DNA of 64,000 bases, from assembly GCA_958295985.1 (NCBI GenBank), contig OY282432.1:992001-1056000 (forward strand). The letters are read 5' to 3'. This document shows, piece after piece, positions 25,235 through 33,664 of this stretch (position 1 is its first letter; each line of letters begins with the position of its first letter). The stretch is from an uncultured Candidatus Binatia bacterium (lineage in GTDB: Bacteria > Desulfobacterota > Binatia > UBA9968 > JAJDTQ01). The translations under genes were made by a program, and so were the position numbers. The notes below the pieces were generated by a model. That model was not told the DNA's origin. It was given only the letters and a program-made list of their open reading frames with translations, and ran no database searches.

Positions 25235-26800
25235 CTACTTCGCCATGACCCGCTCACTGATGGCGTTCACCACCGCATGAGCCGCCAGCACGGCGCCCTC
25301 CTGCCAGCCGGGGAGGCCGGTAGTCTGATCCCCGGCAAAGTAGATGGCCCCGTCGGGCTTTTGCAGCGCTTCGGGTGACTTGTGACGGCTTCTCGGCCAT
25401 GCGCCCTTCTGGAAGGGCGTTTTGACCCAGGCCCGGCTGACCCCGGACTCGATCTCCGCGGCATATCCGGGGTGGATGTGCTCACCCTCGGCGATGGCGG
25501 CTTGCAGTCGCTCCCGCGGGGTCATGCGCGTGAAGCGCTGTCCGGACTTCTGGCCCCAGATATAGGCGCCCATGAGGATCCCCTTGTGGCGGTGATAGCC
25601 GTATGGCGGATACCAGATCTGCGTGATGTCCTGGTCGGTCCACGACATTCCGCCGTAGATGGCCTGTTCCTCCTCCCAGAAGCGACGGCGGGTCTGGAAG
25701 GCGATCTTGACGGCCGGAACGAACGTGATGGACGCGATGGTCGCCTGCGTCTCCGTGGAGAAGTCATTGGGGATGTCCTTCAAAACGGGAGCGGGTATGG
25801 AGCAGATCGCAAAGTCCGCATCGAGGGCGTCGTCGGCGTCCTGCCCCGCGGCCCTGTAGACGATGCGAACGCCCTGGGAGGTCTTGCGGATTTCCTTGAC
25901 GACACTGCGATATCGAATGAACCGCCCGACGCGCTTTTCGAAAGCCTTGACGATGGCGTCCATGCCGCCGACGGGCTGGAACAACGTCGGGTTCTGGTTG
26001 AGGGAGTCGCTGTAGTGGAGCTTGTAGCGCCAGAAGTCCGATCTGAGCAGCTCGCTGAAATCCAGAGGGTCGTTCACGTCCCCGGCCTTGAGGCCCTCAT
26101 GGATGCGCTCGCGGCGGAAGCCGCCGCGCCGCGACCCCTTGTAGAGACGGTCCGGTTCCTTGAGGTCGCCGTATCGGACGAGCATGTCGAGGATGCGCTC
26201 CTTGTCCTCGGCCGTCAGCTCGCTGTCCAGGGCGTTGCCGCCGACCGCCTTGGCGAGCAGCTCGGCAATATAGCCGCGCACATCGGTCCTGACCTGGCGC
26301 GCCACCACGGGCTTGCCGCCGAACCGCTCCCGGTTGTGGAACAGGGCCGCCCGGTTGTCGTTCGTGAAGACCTCGAGCTCGACGCCGAATTCCTTGCAGT
26401 AGCCGAGGATCGTCCTGTGATGATAGGGAATGCGGGCCGGCCCGAGGTTCGCGTACATGTGGTCCTGGTGGTCGAAGTCCACCGATTGGCGGCTGTCGAT
26501 TTCCCTGATCACGTCGCCGCCGCGCGCCGTCAGGTTGCGCCCGCCGGCCCGGCCCGTGGCCTCCAGGACCGTGCAGCGGTAACCGGCCTTCGACAGCTCG
26601 TAGGCGGCGGTCATGCCGGAGACGCCGGCTCCGAGAATGGCCACGCTCTTTCCCTGGCCCGAGCCCAAGGGCAGGTCGAGCGGGGCCCCGTGGGCCTCGC
26701 TCACCCCCGACAGGCCCAGAGCCTGCATGGTCCGATGGACGGCCTCCACCCCCGCGACCGCGCCGACGGATTGGATAAAGTTGCGTCGGGTCATGTTCAT
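25235..26800 (-). CDS. Tat-exported flavin monoamine oxidase family protein
   Basis: 521 residues from ATG 26800. A Tat-type leader (TRRNFIQSVGAVAGV, 4-18) indicates export of the folded flavoprotein. The FAD motif SVAILGAGVSGMTAAYELSKAG (52-73, GxGxxG) and the C-terminal FAD segment (FAGDQTTGLPGWQEGAV) match L-amino-acid and polyamine oxidases. Such enzymes oxidise an amine to an imine with release of peroxide. Substrate unknown. It precedes the yjb locus on the same strand. A GGAAAGG lies about ten bases before the start; the second ATG (26794) is an alternative. Confidence 0.85.
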   Translation of the reverse strand: MNMTRRNFIQSVGAVAGVEAVHRTMQALGLSGVSEAHGAPLDLPLGSGQGKSVAILGAGVSGMTAAYELSKAGYRCTVLEATGRAGGRNLTARGGDVIREIDSRQSVDFDHQDHMYANLGPARIPYHHRTILGYCKEFGVELEVFTNDNRAALFHNRERFGGKPVVARQVRTDVRGYIAELLAKAVGGNALDSELTAEDKERILDMLVRYGDLKEPDRLYKGSRRGGFRRERIHEGLKAGDVNDPLDFSELLRSDFWRYKLHYSDSLNQNPTLFQPVGGMDAIVKAFEKRVGRFIRYRSVVKEIRKTSQGVRIVYRAAGQDADDALDADFAICSIPAPVLKDIPNDFSTETQATIASITFVPAVKIAFQTRRRFWEEEQAIYGGMSWTDQDITQIWYPPYGYHRHKGILMGAYIWGQKSGQRFTRMTPRERLQAAIAEGEHIHPGYAAEIESGVSRAWVKTPFQKGAWPRSRHKSPEALQKPDGAIYFAGDQTTGLPGWQEGAVLAAHAVVNAISERVMAK

Positions 26801-26990
26801 CGTCGTCACATACCTTTCCGACGGCTCACGCAAGGGGAACCGGTCTGAACCAGCGGGCCGCGGCGGGGAATATCCCGAAAGCCGGCACCGGGTTCGTGTT
26901 ATGGCACATGCGGGCACGCAGTAAAAGCATCCGGGCGCGGCGCCCCGGACGGGATGGGGAACTGCGGGCGCATTGGACCGCCGATCGTTC

Positions 26991-27019
26991 TTGACATTTC
27001 GACCGGGCGCAAGTAGTTT
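26991..27019 (+). promoter_or_regulatory. Sigma-70 promoter of the TAXI binding-protein gene
   Basis: TTGACA (26991-26996), 17 bases, TAGTTT (27014-27019). The -35 is perfect; the -10 matches three or four positions. It lies about 70 bases before ATG 27088. Confidence 0.55.
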
Positions 27020-27028
27020 CAGCTACTT
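27011..27028. promoter_or_regulatory. Operator-like palindrome over the -10 box
   Basis: AAGTAG-TTTCAG-CTACTT is a perfect 6-6-6 palindrome overlapping the -10 of the transporter promoter, placed where a repressor would block initiation. No regulator gene is adjacent. Confidence 0.45.
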
Positions 27029-27087
27029 TGATTGTCCGGGCACCCGCGTGCACGGGGTGCCGGAGGGAGCAGCGAAAGGAGATCACG

Positions 27088-28044
27088 ATGAGTCGATTGC
27101 AGAGATTTCTGGCAGTTTCGGTGATCGCGGTTTTTGTCGGGACCCTCGCTCCGGCGGCCCTGGCGGAGAGCTACAAGTTCGGCGCCTCGAAGCCGGGCGG
27201 TTCCTGGTATCCCATCGCGACCGTGTTGCAGCGGCTGGCCGAGAAAAACTACGGCGACAAGGTGACCGTGGAAATCGGCGGCGGTACGGGCAACCTGCTG
27301 AACGTCATGGCCGGCAAGTTCAGCTTCGGTCTCGCCAGTGCAACGAGCATTCAGGAAGCCCTCAAGGGGGCGAAGATGTTCAAGGGGAAGGAGGCGCAGG
27401 CCAAGAAGGTGCGCGTCGCCGCGGTGCTGTACCCGAACTACCTGTTCTGGTTGGTATGGGCCAAATCCGATGTCACGTCGTACCAGCAGCTCAAGGGCGG
27501 GAGAGTCAACGTCATGCCCAAGAGGTTCTCGTTTCAGGCGCTGAACCAGCAAATGCTGGGCGCCCTCGGCATGAGTTACAGTGATTTCTCCAAGGTCAAC
27601 TATCTCGGCTTCAACGACGCCGTGGCCCAGATGAAGGACAACCAGATCGACGCCTACCTCGGCCCCGGCGAGGAAAACTATGCGCCCATCGTCCAGTTGG
27701 CGGCTCACGCGCCGATCCGCATTCTGTCGTTCTCCAAGGAGGACGTGTCGAAGATGAACGCGGCCAATCCCGGCGTCGTACCCTTCACCTTGGACAAGAA
27801 GCACTACGATCAGAAGAACGACGTGAACACCGTTCAGACCTTCCTGCTCATCATTACGAACGAGGACGTTCCGGCAGAGCGCGTCTACAAGCTCACGAAG
27901 ACCATCTACGATAACCTGGGTGAGTTCGCCGGAGCCGTGAAAGCCTTCGAGCGGGTCAAGGTGGCCAACGCCACCGGCGACATGGGCGCACCGCGGCACG
28001 CCGGCATGGACCAATACCTGAAGGAGAAGGGACTCCTCAAGTAA
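27088..28044 (+). CDS. TAXI-family TRAP transporter solute-binding protein
   Basis: 318 residues from ATG 27088 (site AAAGGAG). A signal peptide (1-26, ending AALA) is followed by the TAXI-type opening YKFGASKPGGSWYPIATVLQ and GGGTGNLLNVMAGKFSFGLA, typical of this family of extracytoplasmic receptors for glutamate-like or other organic acids. It delivers its ligand to the membrane subunit encoded downstream. A strong terminator after the stop separates the two genes and would give more binding protein than permease. The ligand is not predictable. Confidence 0.9.
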   Translation: MSRLQRFLAVSVIAVFVGTLAPAALAESYKFGASKPGGSWYPIATVLQRLAEKNYGDKVTVEIGGGTGNLLNVMAGKFSFGLASATSIQEALKGAKMFKGKEAQAKKVRVAAVLYPNYLFWLVWAKSDVTSYQQLKGGRVNVMPKRFSFQALNQQMLGALGMSYSDFSKVNYLGFNDAVAQMKDNQIDAYLGPGEENYAPIVQLAAHAPIRILSFSKEDVSKMNAANPGVVPFTLDKKHYDQKNDVNTVQTFLLIITNEDVPAERVYKLTKTIYDNLGEFAGAVKAFERVKVANATGDMGAPRHAGMDQYLKEKGLLK

Positions 28045-28057
28045 CCGGACGCTACGC

Positions 28058-28096
28058 AAAGAGGGCCGGCCCCGGAACGCCGGCCCTCTTTCTTCC
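28058..28096 (+). terminator. Intrinsic terminator after the TAXI gene
   Basis: AAAGAGGGCCGGC (28058-28070) pairs perfectly with GCCGGCCCTCTTT (28079-28091) around an eight-base loop, followed by a pyrimidine-rich TCTTCC. Partial read-through would feed the permease gene. Confidence 0.85.
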
Positions 28097-28160
28097 ACTT
28101 CGACACCTTCAACCAACCTGACGTGAGTGAACGCCCGGGTGTCCGCGCCGTATCGGACAC

Positions 28161-30083
28161 GTGGCAGAGAGCGGTCCTATGCAGCGTCACCTGACAGGCC
28201 CCGCCGGGATCATCCTGAGCCTGGTGGCTTTCGCGGCCTCGGCCTACCACATCTACACCGGCTTCTTCGGGCAACCCGAAGCATACCTGCATCGCGTGCT
28301 CCACGTCACGTTGATGATCGTCATTACCCTGATGAGCTATTCGGCGTTCAGCCGGGCGGATGACGGAAAAATTCCCTGGTACGATGTCGTCGTCATTGGC
28401 CTGTGGCTCGTGACCATGGGCTATCTCTTCTACGAGTACGACTGGATCATCGAACACATCGGCTACACGGAGGACTTCGCCCCCTTTCAGTTCGTCCTGG
28501 CTTTCGGTGCGGTCGCGCTGACACTGGAGGCCTGCCGTCGCGCCATCGGCTGGCCGCTGGCGGCGTTGGCCTTGATCATTTTCCTGTTCGCGTTCACGGG
28601 GCCCTACCTTCCCGGATTCCTCAACCACCTGGGTTACACGGCGTCGGAAGTGGCCGACAATCAGTACTTCCTCACCGACGGGCTGTTCGGGCTGCCGACC
28701 CATATCTCGGCCAACTTCATCTTCCTGTTCATCGTCTTCGGCGCCTTCCTGGAGAAGTCGGGCTTTGGCCAGTTCACCATCGAGTTCGCCACCGCCCTGG
28801 CCGGGAGATTCCGAGGCGGCCCGGCCAAGATCGCGGTGCTGTCCAGCGGCTTGATGGGCTCCATATCGGGCAGCAGCACGGCCAACGCCGTCATCACCGG
28901 ATCCTTCAGCATCCCGATGATGAAGAAGATCGGCTTCAGGGACTACATGGCCGGAGCGGTGGAAGCGTCCGCGTCCACCGGCGGTTTGATCATGCCGCCG
29001 GTCATGGCGTCCGCCGGCTTCCTGATGTCGGAGTACACCGGCATCCCTTACGTCAACGTGATGCAGTACATTCTGGTCCCCGCGGTGCTGTACTTCCTCG
29101 CCGTGGGCATCATGGTGCACATCTACGCGGTCAAGGAGAACATCCCTACGGTTCCGCGGGAGGAACTGCCGAGCCTCAAGAAGACCATCATGGCACGGGG
29201 TCACTTGGCATTGCCGTTGCTGATCCTCATCTATCTCCTGGTGGCCGGCTACAGCCCGGGCTACGCGGTGGTGCGCTGCATCGTCGGCATCGTGATCGTG
29301 AGCTGGCTCCGCAAGGCAACGCGCATGGGCCTCAGGGACATCTGGGAGGCTCTCGTGCAGGGCGGCATCCAGTCAACCGTGGTGGCCGTGGCCATCATCA
29401 CCTCCGGCATCATGGTGGGCATCTTCGACCTGACGGGCGTCGCCATCAAGTTCTCCGGCGTCATCGTGGACCTGGCGGGCGGGCAACTGTTGCTGGCCCT
29501 GGTCTATGTCATGATCACGGCCATCGTCCTCGGCATGGGCCTGCCGCTGTCGTCGGCCTATATCGTCCAGGTGGGCATTGCCATCCCGGCGCTGGTGGTG
29601 ATGCTCAGGAACATGGGACTCGACGCCGACGCCATCGTACCCCAGGCGCATCTGTTCGTGATCTTCTTCTGCGCCATCTCGGCCATCACCCCGCCCACTG
29701 CGCCCACGAGCTACGCCGCCGCGGCCATCGCCCAGTCGCCGGTGGTGCCCACGTCCGTGGAAGCGGTGAAGCTGGCCCTGCCCGCCTTCGTGCTCCCCTA
29801 CGCGTTCGTGGCCAACTCCGCGTTGCTCACCATCGGCACGGCCGGGGAGGTCACCCTGACCATCTTCTTCGCCGTGGTAAGCATGGTGGCCATGGGCATG
29901 GCCGTGCAGGGCTACTGCTTCAGGAACCTCGATCCCGTCACCCGCCTTGTCTTCCTGGCCGTCAGCCTGGGCCTGATCGTCCCGTGGGTCCAGTGGAACC
30001 TCATCAGCCTGGTATTGGGCGTGGCGTGGACCGCGTGGGAGTGGTTCCGATCGACGCCGAGGGCTGCGGCTGCGAGAGCATAG
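28161..30083 (+). CDS. TRAP transporter permease, fused type (TAXI partner)
   Basis: 640 residues from GTG 28161; ATG 28179 (MQRHLTG) is equally plausible. It is a multi-spanning membrane protein with more than a dozen hydrophobic segments. The N-terminal part (to about 190) stands for the small membrane component and the rest is the DctM-like large component, with the conserved SGLMGSISGSSTANAVITG stretch and GLPLSSAYIVQVG. It carries the solute in symport with an ion. The gene starts about 70 bases after the terminator of the binding-protein gene. The fused layout is the norm for TAXI systems. Confidence 0.9.
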   Translation: MAESGPMQRHLTGPAGIILSLVAFAASAYHIYTGFFGQPEAYLHRVLHVTLMIVITLMSYSAFSRADDGKIPWYDVVVIGLWLVTMGYLFYEYDWIIEHIGYTEDFAPFQFVLAFGAVALTLEACRRAIGWPLAALALIIFLFAFTGPYLPGFLNHLGYTASEVADNQYFLTDGLFGLPTHISANFIFLFIVFGAFLEKSGFGQFTIEFATALAGRFRGGPAKIAVLSSGLMGSISGSSTANAVITGSFSIPMMKKIGFRDYMAGAVEASASTGGLIMPPVMASAGFLMSEYTGIPYVNVMQYILVPAVLYFLAVGIMVHIYAVKENIPTVPREELPSLKKTIMARGHLALPLLILIYLLVAGYSPGYAVVRCIVGIVIVSWLRKATRMGLRDIWEALVQGGIQSTVVAVAIITSGIMVGIFDLTGVAIKFSGVIVDLAGGQLLLALVYVMITAIVLGMGLPLSSAYIVQVGIAIPALVVMLRNMGLDADAIVPQAHLFVIFFCAISAITPPTAPTSYAAAAIAQSPVVPTSVEAVKLALPAFVLPYAFVANSALLTIGTAGEVTLTIFFAVVSMVAMGMAVQGYCFRNLDPVTRLVFLAVSLGLIVPWVQWNLISLVLGVAWTAWEWFRSTPRAAAARA

Positions 30084-30128
30084 TCCAGCCGTCAAGACTT
30101 CTGCTGCCACTACAGAGGACCGCCGTCC

Positions 30129-30596
30129 ATGGACGTCACCTGGATCCGCTGGCTCTTGGACAGCTATGCGTTCTGGTTGAACCAGGAACTCATCGAGCGG
30201 ACGGGCACGCTTGAGGAGCAGAGTGAACGGCTCTTCCTTGCGCCTTTCGTGGTGTTGTCCCACGCCCGCGCGGAAGACCCCATCCTCAATTACGGCAATC
30301 AACAGGCGCTCGACTTGTGGGAAATGAGTTGGCAGGAATTTACCGCGACCCCTTCGCGATTGACCGCAGAGCCGCTGAATCGAACCGAGCGTGCCCGGAT
30401 GCTCGAACAGGCGGCCGCGCGCGGATTCATTACCGATTACCAAGGGGTGCGCATTTCGCGAACAGGCCGCCGTTTTCTCGTGAAACAGGCCACCCTGTGG
30501 AACGTCCTGGACGACCGCGGGGGCAAACAAGGCCAAGCCGCCTGTTTTGCACGGTGGATACCGCTGGGACCCCCAAACACGCCGATCACAAGGTAA
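30129..30596 (+). CDS. MEKHLA-domain protein
   Basis: 155 residues. The whole length fits the MEKHLA domain (PAS-like), with VVLSHARAEDPILNYGNQQALDLWEMSW (41-68) and ITDYQGVRISRTGRRF (about 101-116) as its typical stretches. In plants the domain closes homeodomain proteins; in bacteria it stands alone with unknown function, perhaps ligand or light sensing. No signal peptide. It follows the TRAP permease by 45 bases and may be cotranscribed, but no functional link is known. Confidence 0.8.
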   Translation: MDVTWIRWLLDSYAFWLNQELIERTGTLEEQSERLFLAPFVVLSHARAEDPILNYGNQQALDLWEMSWQEFTATPSRLTAEPLNRTERARMLEQAAARGFITDYQGVRISRTGRRFLVKQATLWNVLDDRGGKQGQAACFARWIPLGPPNTPITR

Positions 30597-30644
30597 TGGA
30601 AATCGGTCCGCCGTCACCTTGTTCAGCCGTGGTTCAACGCTTTG

Positions 30645-31136
30645 TCAACGCGTGTCCGCCTTGGACGCGGGCACGCCAACCTGAACGATCCGGGGCTTGT
30701 CGATCCCCGAGACGCCGACGTATTTGAAGAGCGCGCCATCCAGCTCGCGCGGCCGGAAGCTCTGGACGACAACGGTCTTGGCGCCGTCGAGGAGGTCGGC
30801 GAAGGGCGCCGTTTGCGTCTTGGCCGCGGAATCCGTCGGAAACCTGAACTTCGCACCCTTGACGTTGCTGAATTCTATCCGGCCTTTCTCGTCGCTGATC
30901 CAGAATTCCGCAATGGCCGATCGCTCGGCCACCCTGGCCAACACGGCGTTGATTTCGTCACGGCTCATTCCCGCCTTGATCGCGGCGTCGATGAAATGGG
31001 CCGTCAGCATCGCTTCCGCTACCATGTGTTGCGAAAGGACCTCGCCCGTCGCGCGCTCCCGGTCGGCCATGACCACGCCGCCCAACATGAGACACAGGCC
31101 GAGGAACACCAAAGTGGTGAAGAAAATTCTTTTCAT
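30645..31136 (-). CDS. Small exported protein with a sensor-like domain
   Basis: 163 residues from ATG 31136, chosen for AAGGAGAG upstream and the N-terminal signal sequence (about 1-24, MKRIFFTTLVFLGLCLMLGG, ending VVMAD). The mature part is a helix (LSQHMVAEAMLTAHFIDAAI) followed by a PAS/Cache-like alpha/beta segment (IAEFWISDEKGRIEFSNVKG). It looks like the periplasmic sensor half of a chemoreceptor or cyclic-nucleotide enzyme without any signalling output, so it may be a free periplasmic ligand-binding protein. It is convergent with the MEKHLA gene (49-base gap). Family not identified. Confidence 0.7.
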   Translation of the reverse strand: MKRIFFTTLVFLGLCLMLGGVVMADRERATGEVLSQHMVAEAMLTAHFIDAAIKAGMSRDEINAVLARVAERSAIAEFWISDEKGRIEFSNVKGAKFRFPTDSAAKTQTAPFADLLDGAKTVVVQSFRPRELDGALFKYVGVSGIDKPRIVQVGVPASKADTR

Positions 31137-31538
31137 TGCGCTCTCCTTGTATCGCAAGCCGAAATCGGCCTCGACGGAATTCGAAACTGTATCGACGGCA
31201 AAACGGACAGTCGTAGCGTTCCAGTGTATACCGGCACTTGCTCGGAGGGAAGAAGGCCCGACCTGGCCGGGACGGTGGCGAGGGAGTCTCCAGCATGGTC
31301 CAATGAGAAAGCGAGCATGAAGATAGGGGGAGCAACGCTTCTCCTTGACGACGTGGATGGATTTCGACGATACTGTCAACGGCTTGAAGATGGCGTGAGC
31401 GAAGCGGTTCATCGCCAAATCCGACCTCGGAAGGCGCAACTTTGCCACCGTCTGACCTCGCCGCCACTTGCCGCCCGATGCGCAACGGACGGTGCGCCGA
31501 CCCGATTGCGTTGGACGTACATGGGAAAGGCTGCAAGC
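31137..31538. other. 402-base stretch without a confident gene
   Basis: Between the small exported protein and the vapB-like gene. The frame of the antitoxin stays open upstream, and an ATG at 31317 would add about 74 residues (starting MKIGGATLLLDDVDG). That ATG has only a weak ribosome site, and the encoded extension is arginine-rich and unlike an antitoxin, so I left it out. No hairpin or promoter stands out. Confidence 0.5.
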
Positions 31539-31868
31539 ATGACCGCACGGGAACAGATTCACCAATTGGTGGATGAACTGCCGGAGAACGAGTTGGAAAC
31601 CGTGCAGCGCGTGCTAACCGGGTTGTCCGTGCTGTCACGTTCCAACCCTGCCACGTCGGCGCCGGCCAAGGCGCCCAGGGGCGACGAACCGGCGCCGGAC
31701 TGCGAAGCAGAACAGATCGAGGAAGGCGAACGAGACCTGAGGAACGGGCGAACCGCCGCGGCCGACCGCCGAATGCGAGCCCTCGACAGAGCGCTCGCCT
31801 GCAGCCATCCCACGGGCAATATTGACCGGATGCTTGCTGACATCGAGCGCGGCCGTGATCTTCATTGA
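31539..31868 (+). CDS. Putative antitoxin of a PIN-domain toxin
   Basis: 109 residues from ATG 31539 (MTAREQIHQLVDELPENELE); ATG 31521 adds six residues. The N-terminal helix pair, with a TAREQ start and the leucine-spaced LPENELETVQRVL, is common in small antitoxins paired with PIN toxins. The rest is acidic, ending NIDRMLADIERGRDLH. It overlaps the toxin by 14 bases. It probably binds the toxin through its C-terminal helix. Assignment is mainly from position. Confidence 0.65.
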   Translation: MTAREQIHQLVDELPENELETVQRVLTGLSVLSRSNPATSAPAKAPRGDEPAPDCEAEQIEEGERDLRNGRTAAADRRMRALDRALACSHPTGNIDRMLADIERGRDLH

Positions 31869-32244
31869 TTCCAACGTGCCGATGTATCTGGTCGGGGCGC
31901 CGCACCCCAACCGGGACCGCGCTGCCGCGTTTCTTCGGCATCGGCCGGACGAGCACTATGTGACCAGCGCGGAGGTCTATCAGGAGATACTCCATCGCTA
32001 CACGGCAATCGACCGGCGCACTGCCATTGTCGATGCCTTTCGGCTGCTCGACGACTTGGCCGCCTCGGTATTCCCGATTACCCGAACCGACGTCGGCATC
32101 GCAGGTGAAATCGCCGGGGCGCACCCCGCGTTGTCCGCTCGTGACTGTTTACATTTGGCTGTCATGCGGGCAAACGGCATAGATCAAGTGCTGACCTTCG
32201 ACAGCGGCTTCACCGGCTATTCCGACGTCACGACGCTGCCTTGA
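31855..32244 (+). CDS. vapC: VapC-family PIN-domain ribonuclease toxin
   Basis: 129 residues from GTG 31855, which puts the first acidic residue at position 5 as the family requires. The PIN-domain acidic set is D5 (FIDSN), E44 (YQEILH), D97 (SARDCLHLAVM) and D116 (TFDSGF). Such toxins cleave tRNA or rRNA when their antitoxin is degraded. GTG is a start inside the end of the antitoxin gene, so translation is coupled. An ATG at 31822 would add an unrelated stretch of eleven residues. Confidence 0.85.
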   Translation: MIFIDSNVPMYLVGAPHPNRDRAAAFLRHRPDEHYVTSAEVYQEILHRYTAIDRRTAIVDAFRLLDDLAASVFPITRTDVGIAGEIAGAHPALSARDCLHLAVMRANGIDQVLTFDSGFTGYSDVTTLP

Positions 32245-32373
32245 GAAAGGGTGCACATGCCCTGACCCCCGCCGCGTCCCTGTCTGATCCCCCGCCGCGC
32301 CCGTCCCGTCTCGCGCGCCGCGGTTCCTCCCCGGAGGCGTCCGCACCTGTAACGCCGCCGCCCGCTACCGATG

Positions 32374-32396
32374 GGGGGCCATGAGGCGTGGCCCCC
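32374..32396. terminator. Hairpin between convergent vapC and monooxygenase genes
   Basis: GGGGGCCA (32374-32381), a seven-base loop, and TGGCCCCC (32389-32396) form a perfect stem in the 215-base gap where the two transcripts meet. There is no T-run on either side, so efficiency is doubtful. Confidence 0.4.
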
Positions 32397-32459
32397 GCCC
32401 GGCTGTCAATGGGGCGGTGAGCAGGCCTGCTTCGAAATGCCCGGTGGCTGCATCACACA

Positions 32460-33500
32460 TCAACCCCTGCGGGCCGCCCGGACCCGCGGCATGACTTCTT
32501 CGGCCATGAGTTGGATGACGGACTCGATGCCGCCCTGGGGCGGAGCGAGGACCCAAATGCCGAAGCGCCGTATGCCCATGGCGGCGATGAGGCCGATCTT
32601 GGCGGCGACCTCCTCGGGAGTCCCGGCCCAGGCGAAGGCGTCCACGAACTCCTCGGGCACCAGGGGTCCGGCCTTGAACATGATCTCGTAGTCTCGCCTG
32701 GCGATCATGGCCTCCAGCTCGGACGGTACCTCCATGCCCAGCTTCGTGACGAAGTCGCGGTTGGGATAGCTGCTCCACAACAGGAAGGCGATCATCTGCT
32801 TGACGCCGGCCCGGGCCTTGTCGCGGTCCGGGTCGACGCAGGTGTCCACGCGCGAGATGATCTCGATGTCCTCGGGGTCGCGGCCTGCCTGCCGCGCGCC
32901 CTGCCTGATGAAATCCCAGGCCATGGCGACGCCCTGGGGCGTCGCCATGGTGGCGATCATGGCCCCGTCGGCGATGCTTCCCGCCAGGCGGAGCACCGCG
33001 GGACCCCGGGTTGCGATCACCACGGGGATGTCGGGCCGGGCCGAGAACCCCAGCATGCCGCCCTGCACCCCTATGACCTTGCCTTCCACTACCGCGGGCT
33101 TGCCGGACCACATGGCGCGCATGATGGCGATGGCGTCCCGCATGGCGTCCACCGGGCGCTCCCGTTGAATGCCCATGGCGGGAAAGCCGGAACCGCCTGC
33201 GCCCACGCCCACGATGACCCGACCCGAGGCGATGTCGTCCACCGTGGCCATGGCCGCGGCGGTGAGCGCGGGATGGACGCTGTAGGGGTCCGTGACCGCG
33301 GCGCCGATGCCGATGCGCCTGGTGTGGACGGCGCTGAGGGTCATGTTCGCGACCATGTCGCGGCCGAACTTCTCGTTGGAATGCCACAGCCGGTCGAACC
33401 CCGACGCTTCCGCGCTCTTGACAATGGCCACACGCCGGGACAGGGGATAGGCGGCCACCGTTCTGGAGCTGAAGCCGAGGTCGAACTTGAGATCGCTCAT
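32460..33500 (-). CDS. LLM-class flavin-dependent oxidoreductase
   Basis: 346 residues from ATG 33500. TIM-barrel luciferase-like fold with the usual stretches: LGFSSRTVAAYPLSRRV at the N-terminus, GRVIVGVGAGGSG (about 92-104) and RPDIPVVIATRGPAVLRLAG. It resembles the F420-dependent methylenetetrahydromethanopterin reductase-like group, so the cofactor could be F420 or FMN. It is the last of four same-strand genes after the M24 peptidase. Substrate unknown. Confidence 0.85.
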   Translation of the reverse strand: MSDLKFDLGFSSRTVAAYPLSRRVAIVKSAEASGFDRLWHSNEKFGRDMVANMTLSAVHTRRIGIGAAVTDPYSVHPALTAAAMATVDDIASGRVIVGVGAGGSGFPAMGIQRERPVDAMRDAIAIMRAMWSGKPAVVEGKVIGVQGGMLGFSARPDIPVVIATRGPAVLRLAGSIADGAMIATMATPQGVAMAWDFIRQGARQAGRDPEDIEIISRVDTCVDPDRDKARAGVKQMIAFLLWSSYPNRDFVTKLGMEVPSELEAMIARRDYEIMFKAGPLVPEEFVDAFAWAGTPEEVAAKIGLIAAMGIRRFGIWVLAPPQGGIESVIQLMAEEVMPRVRAARRG

Positions 33501-33664
33501 GGCCTTCCGGCGTGACGCGGGGGCAGCGCCCGCAAGACGGCCCGTTCCGCCGGTTGGACGGTGCGGCTCGAATCCGGCGCCGCTTGCGTCATCACCCTCT
33601 CGCGCTTGGGCGCCAGATAGCCAAAAGCGGTCCTTGGACGTGTCATGTCGATTCCCCTTTCCAA

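Noticed and set aside
31317-31538. N-terminal extension of the antitoxin gene to ATG 31317
   Set aside because: Weak ribosome site and Arg-rich, non-conserved-looking sequence; the ATG at 31539 fits small antitoxins better.
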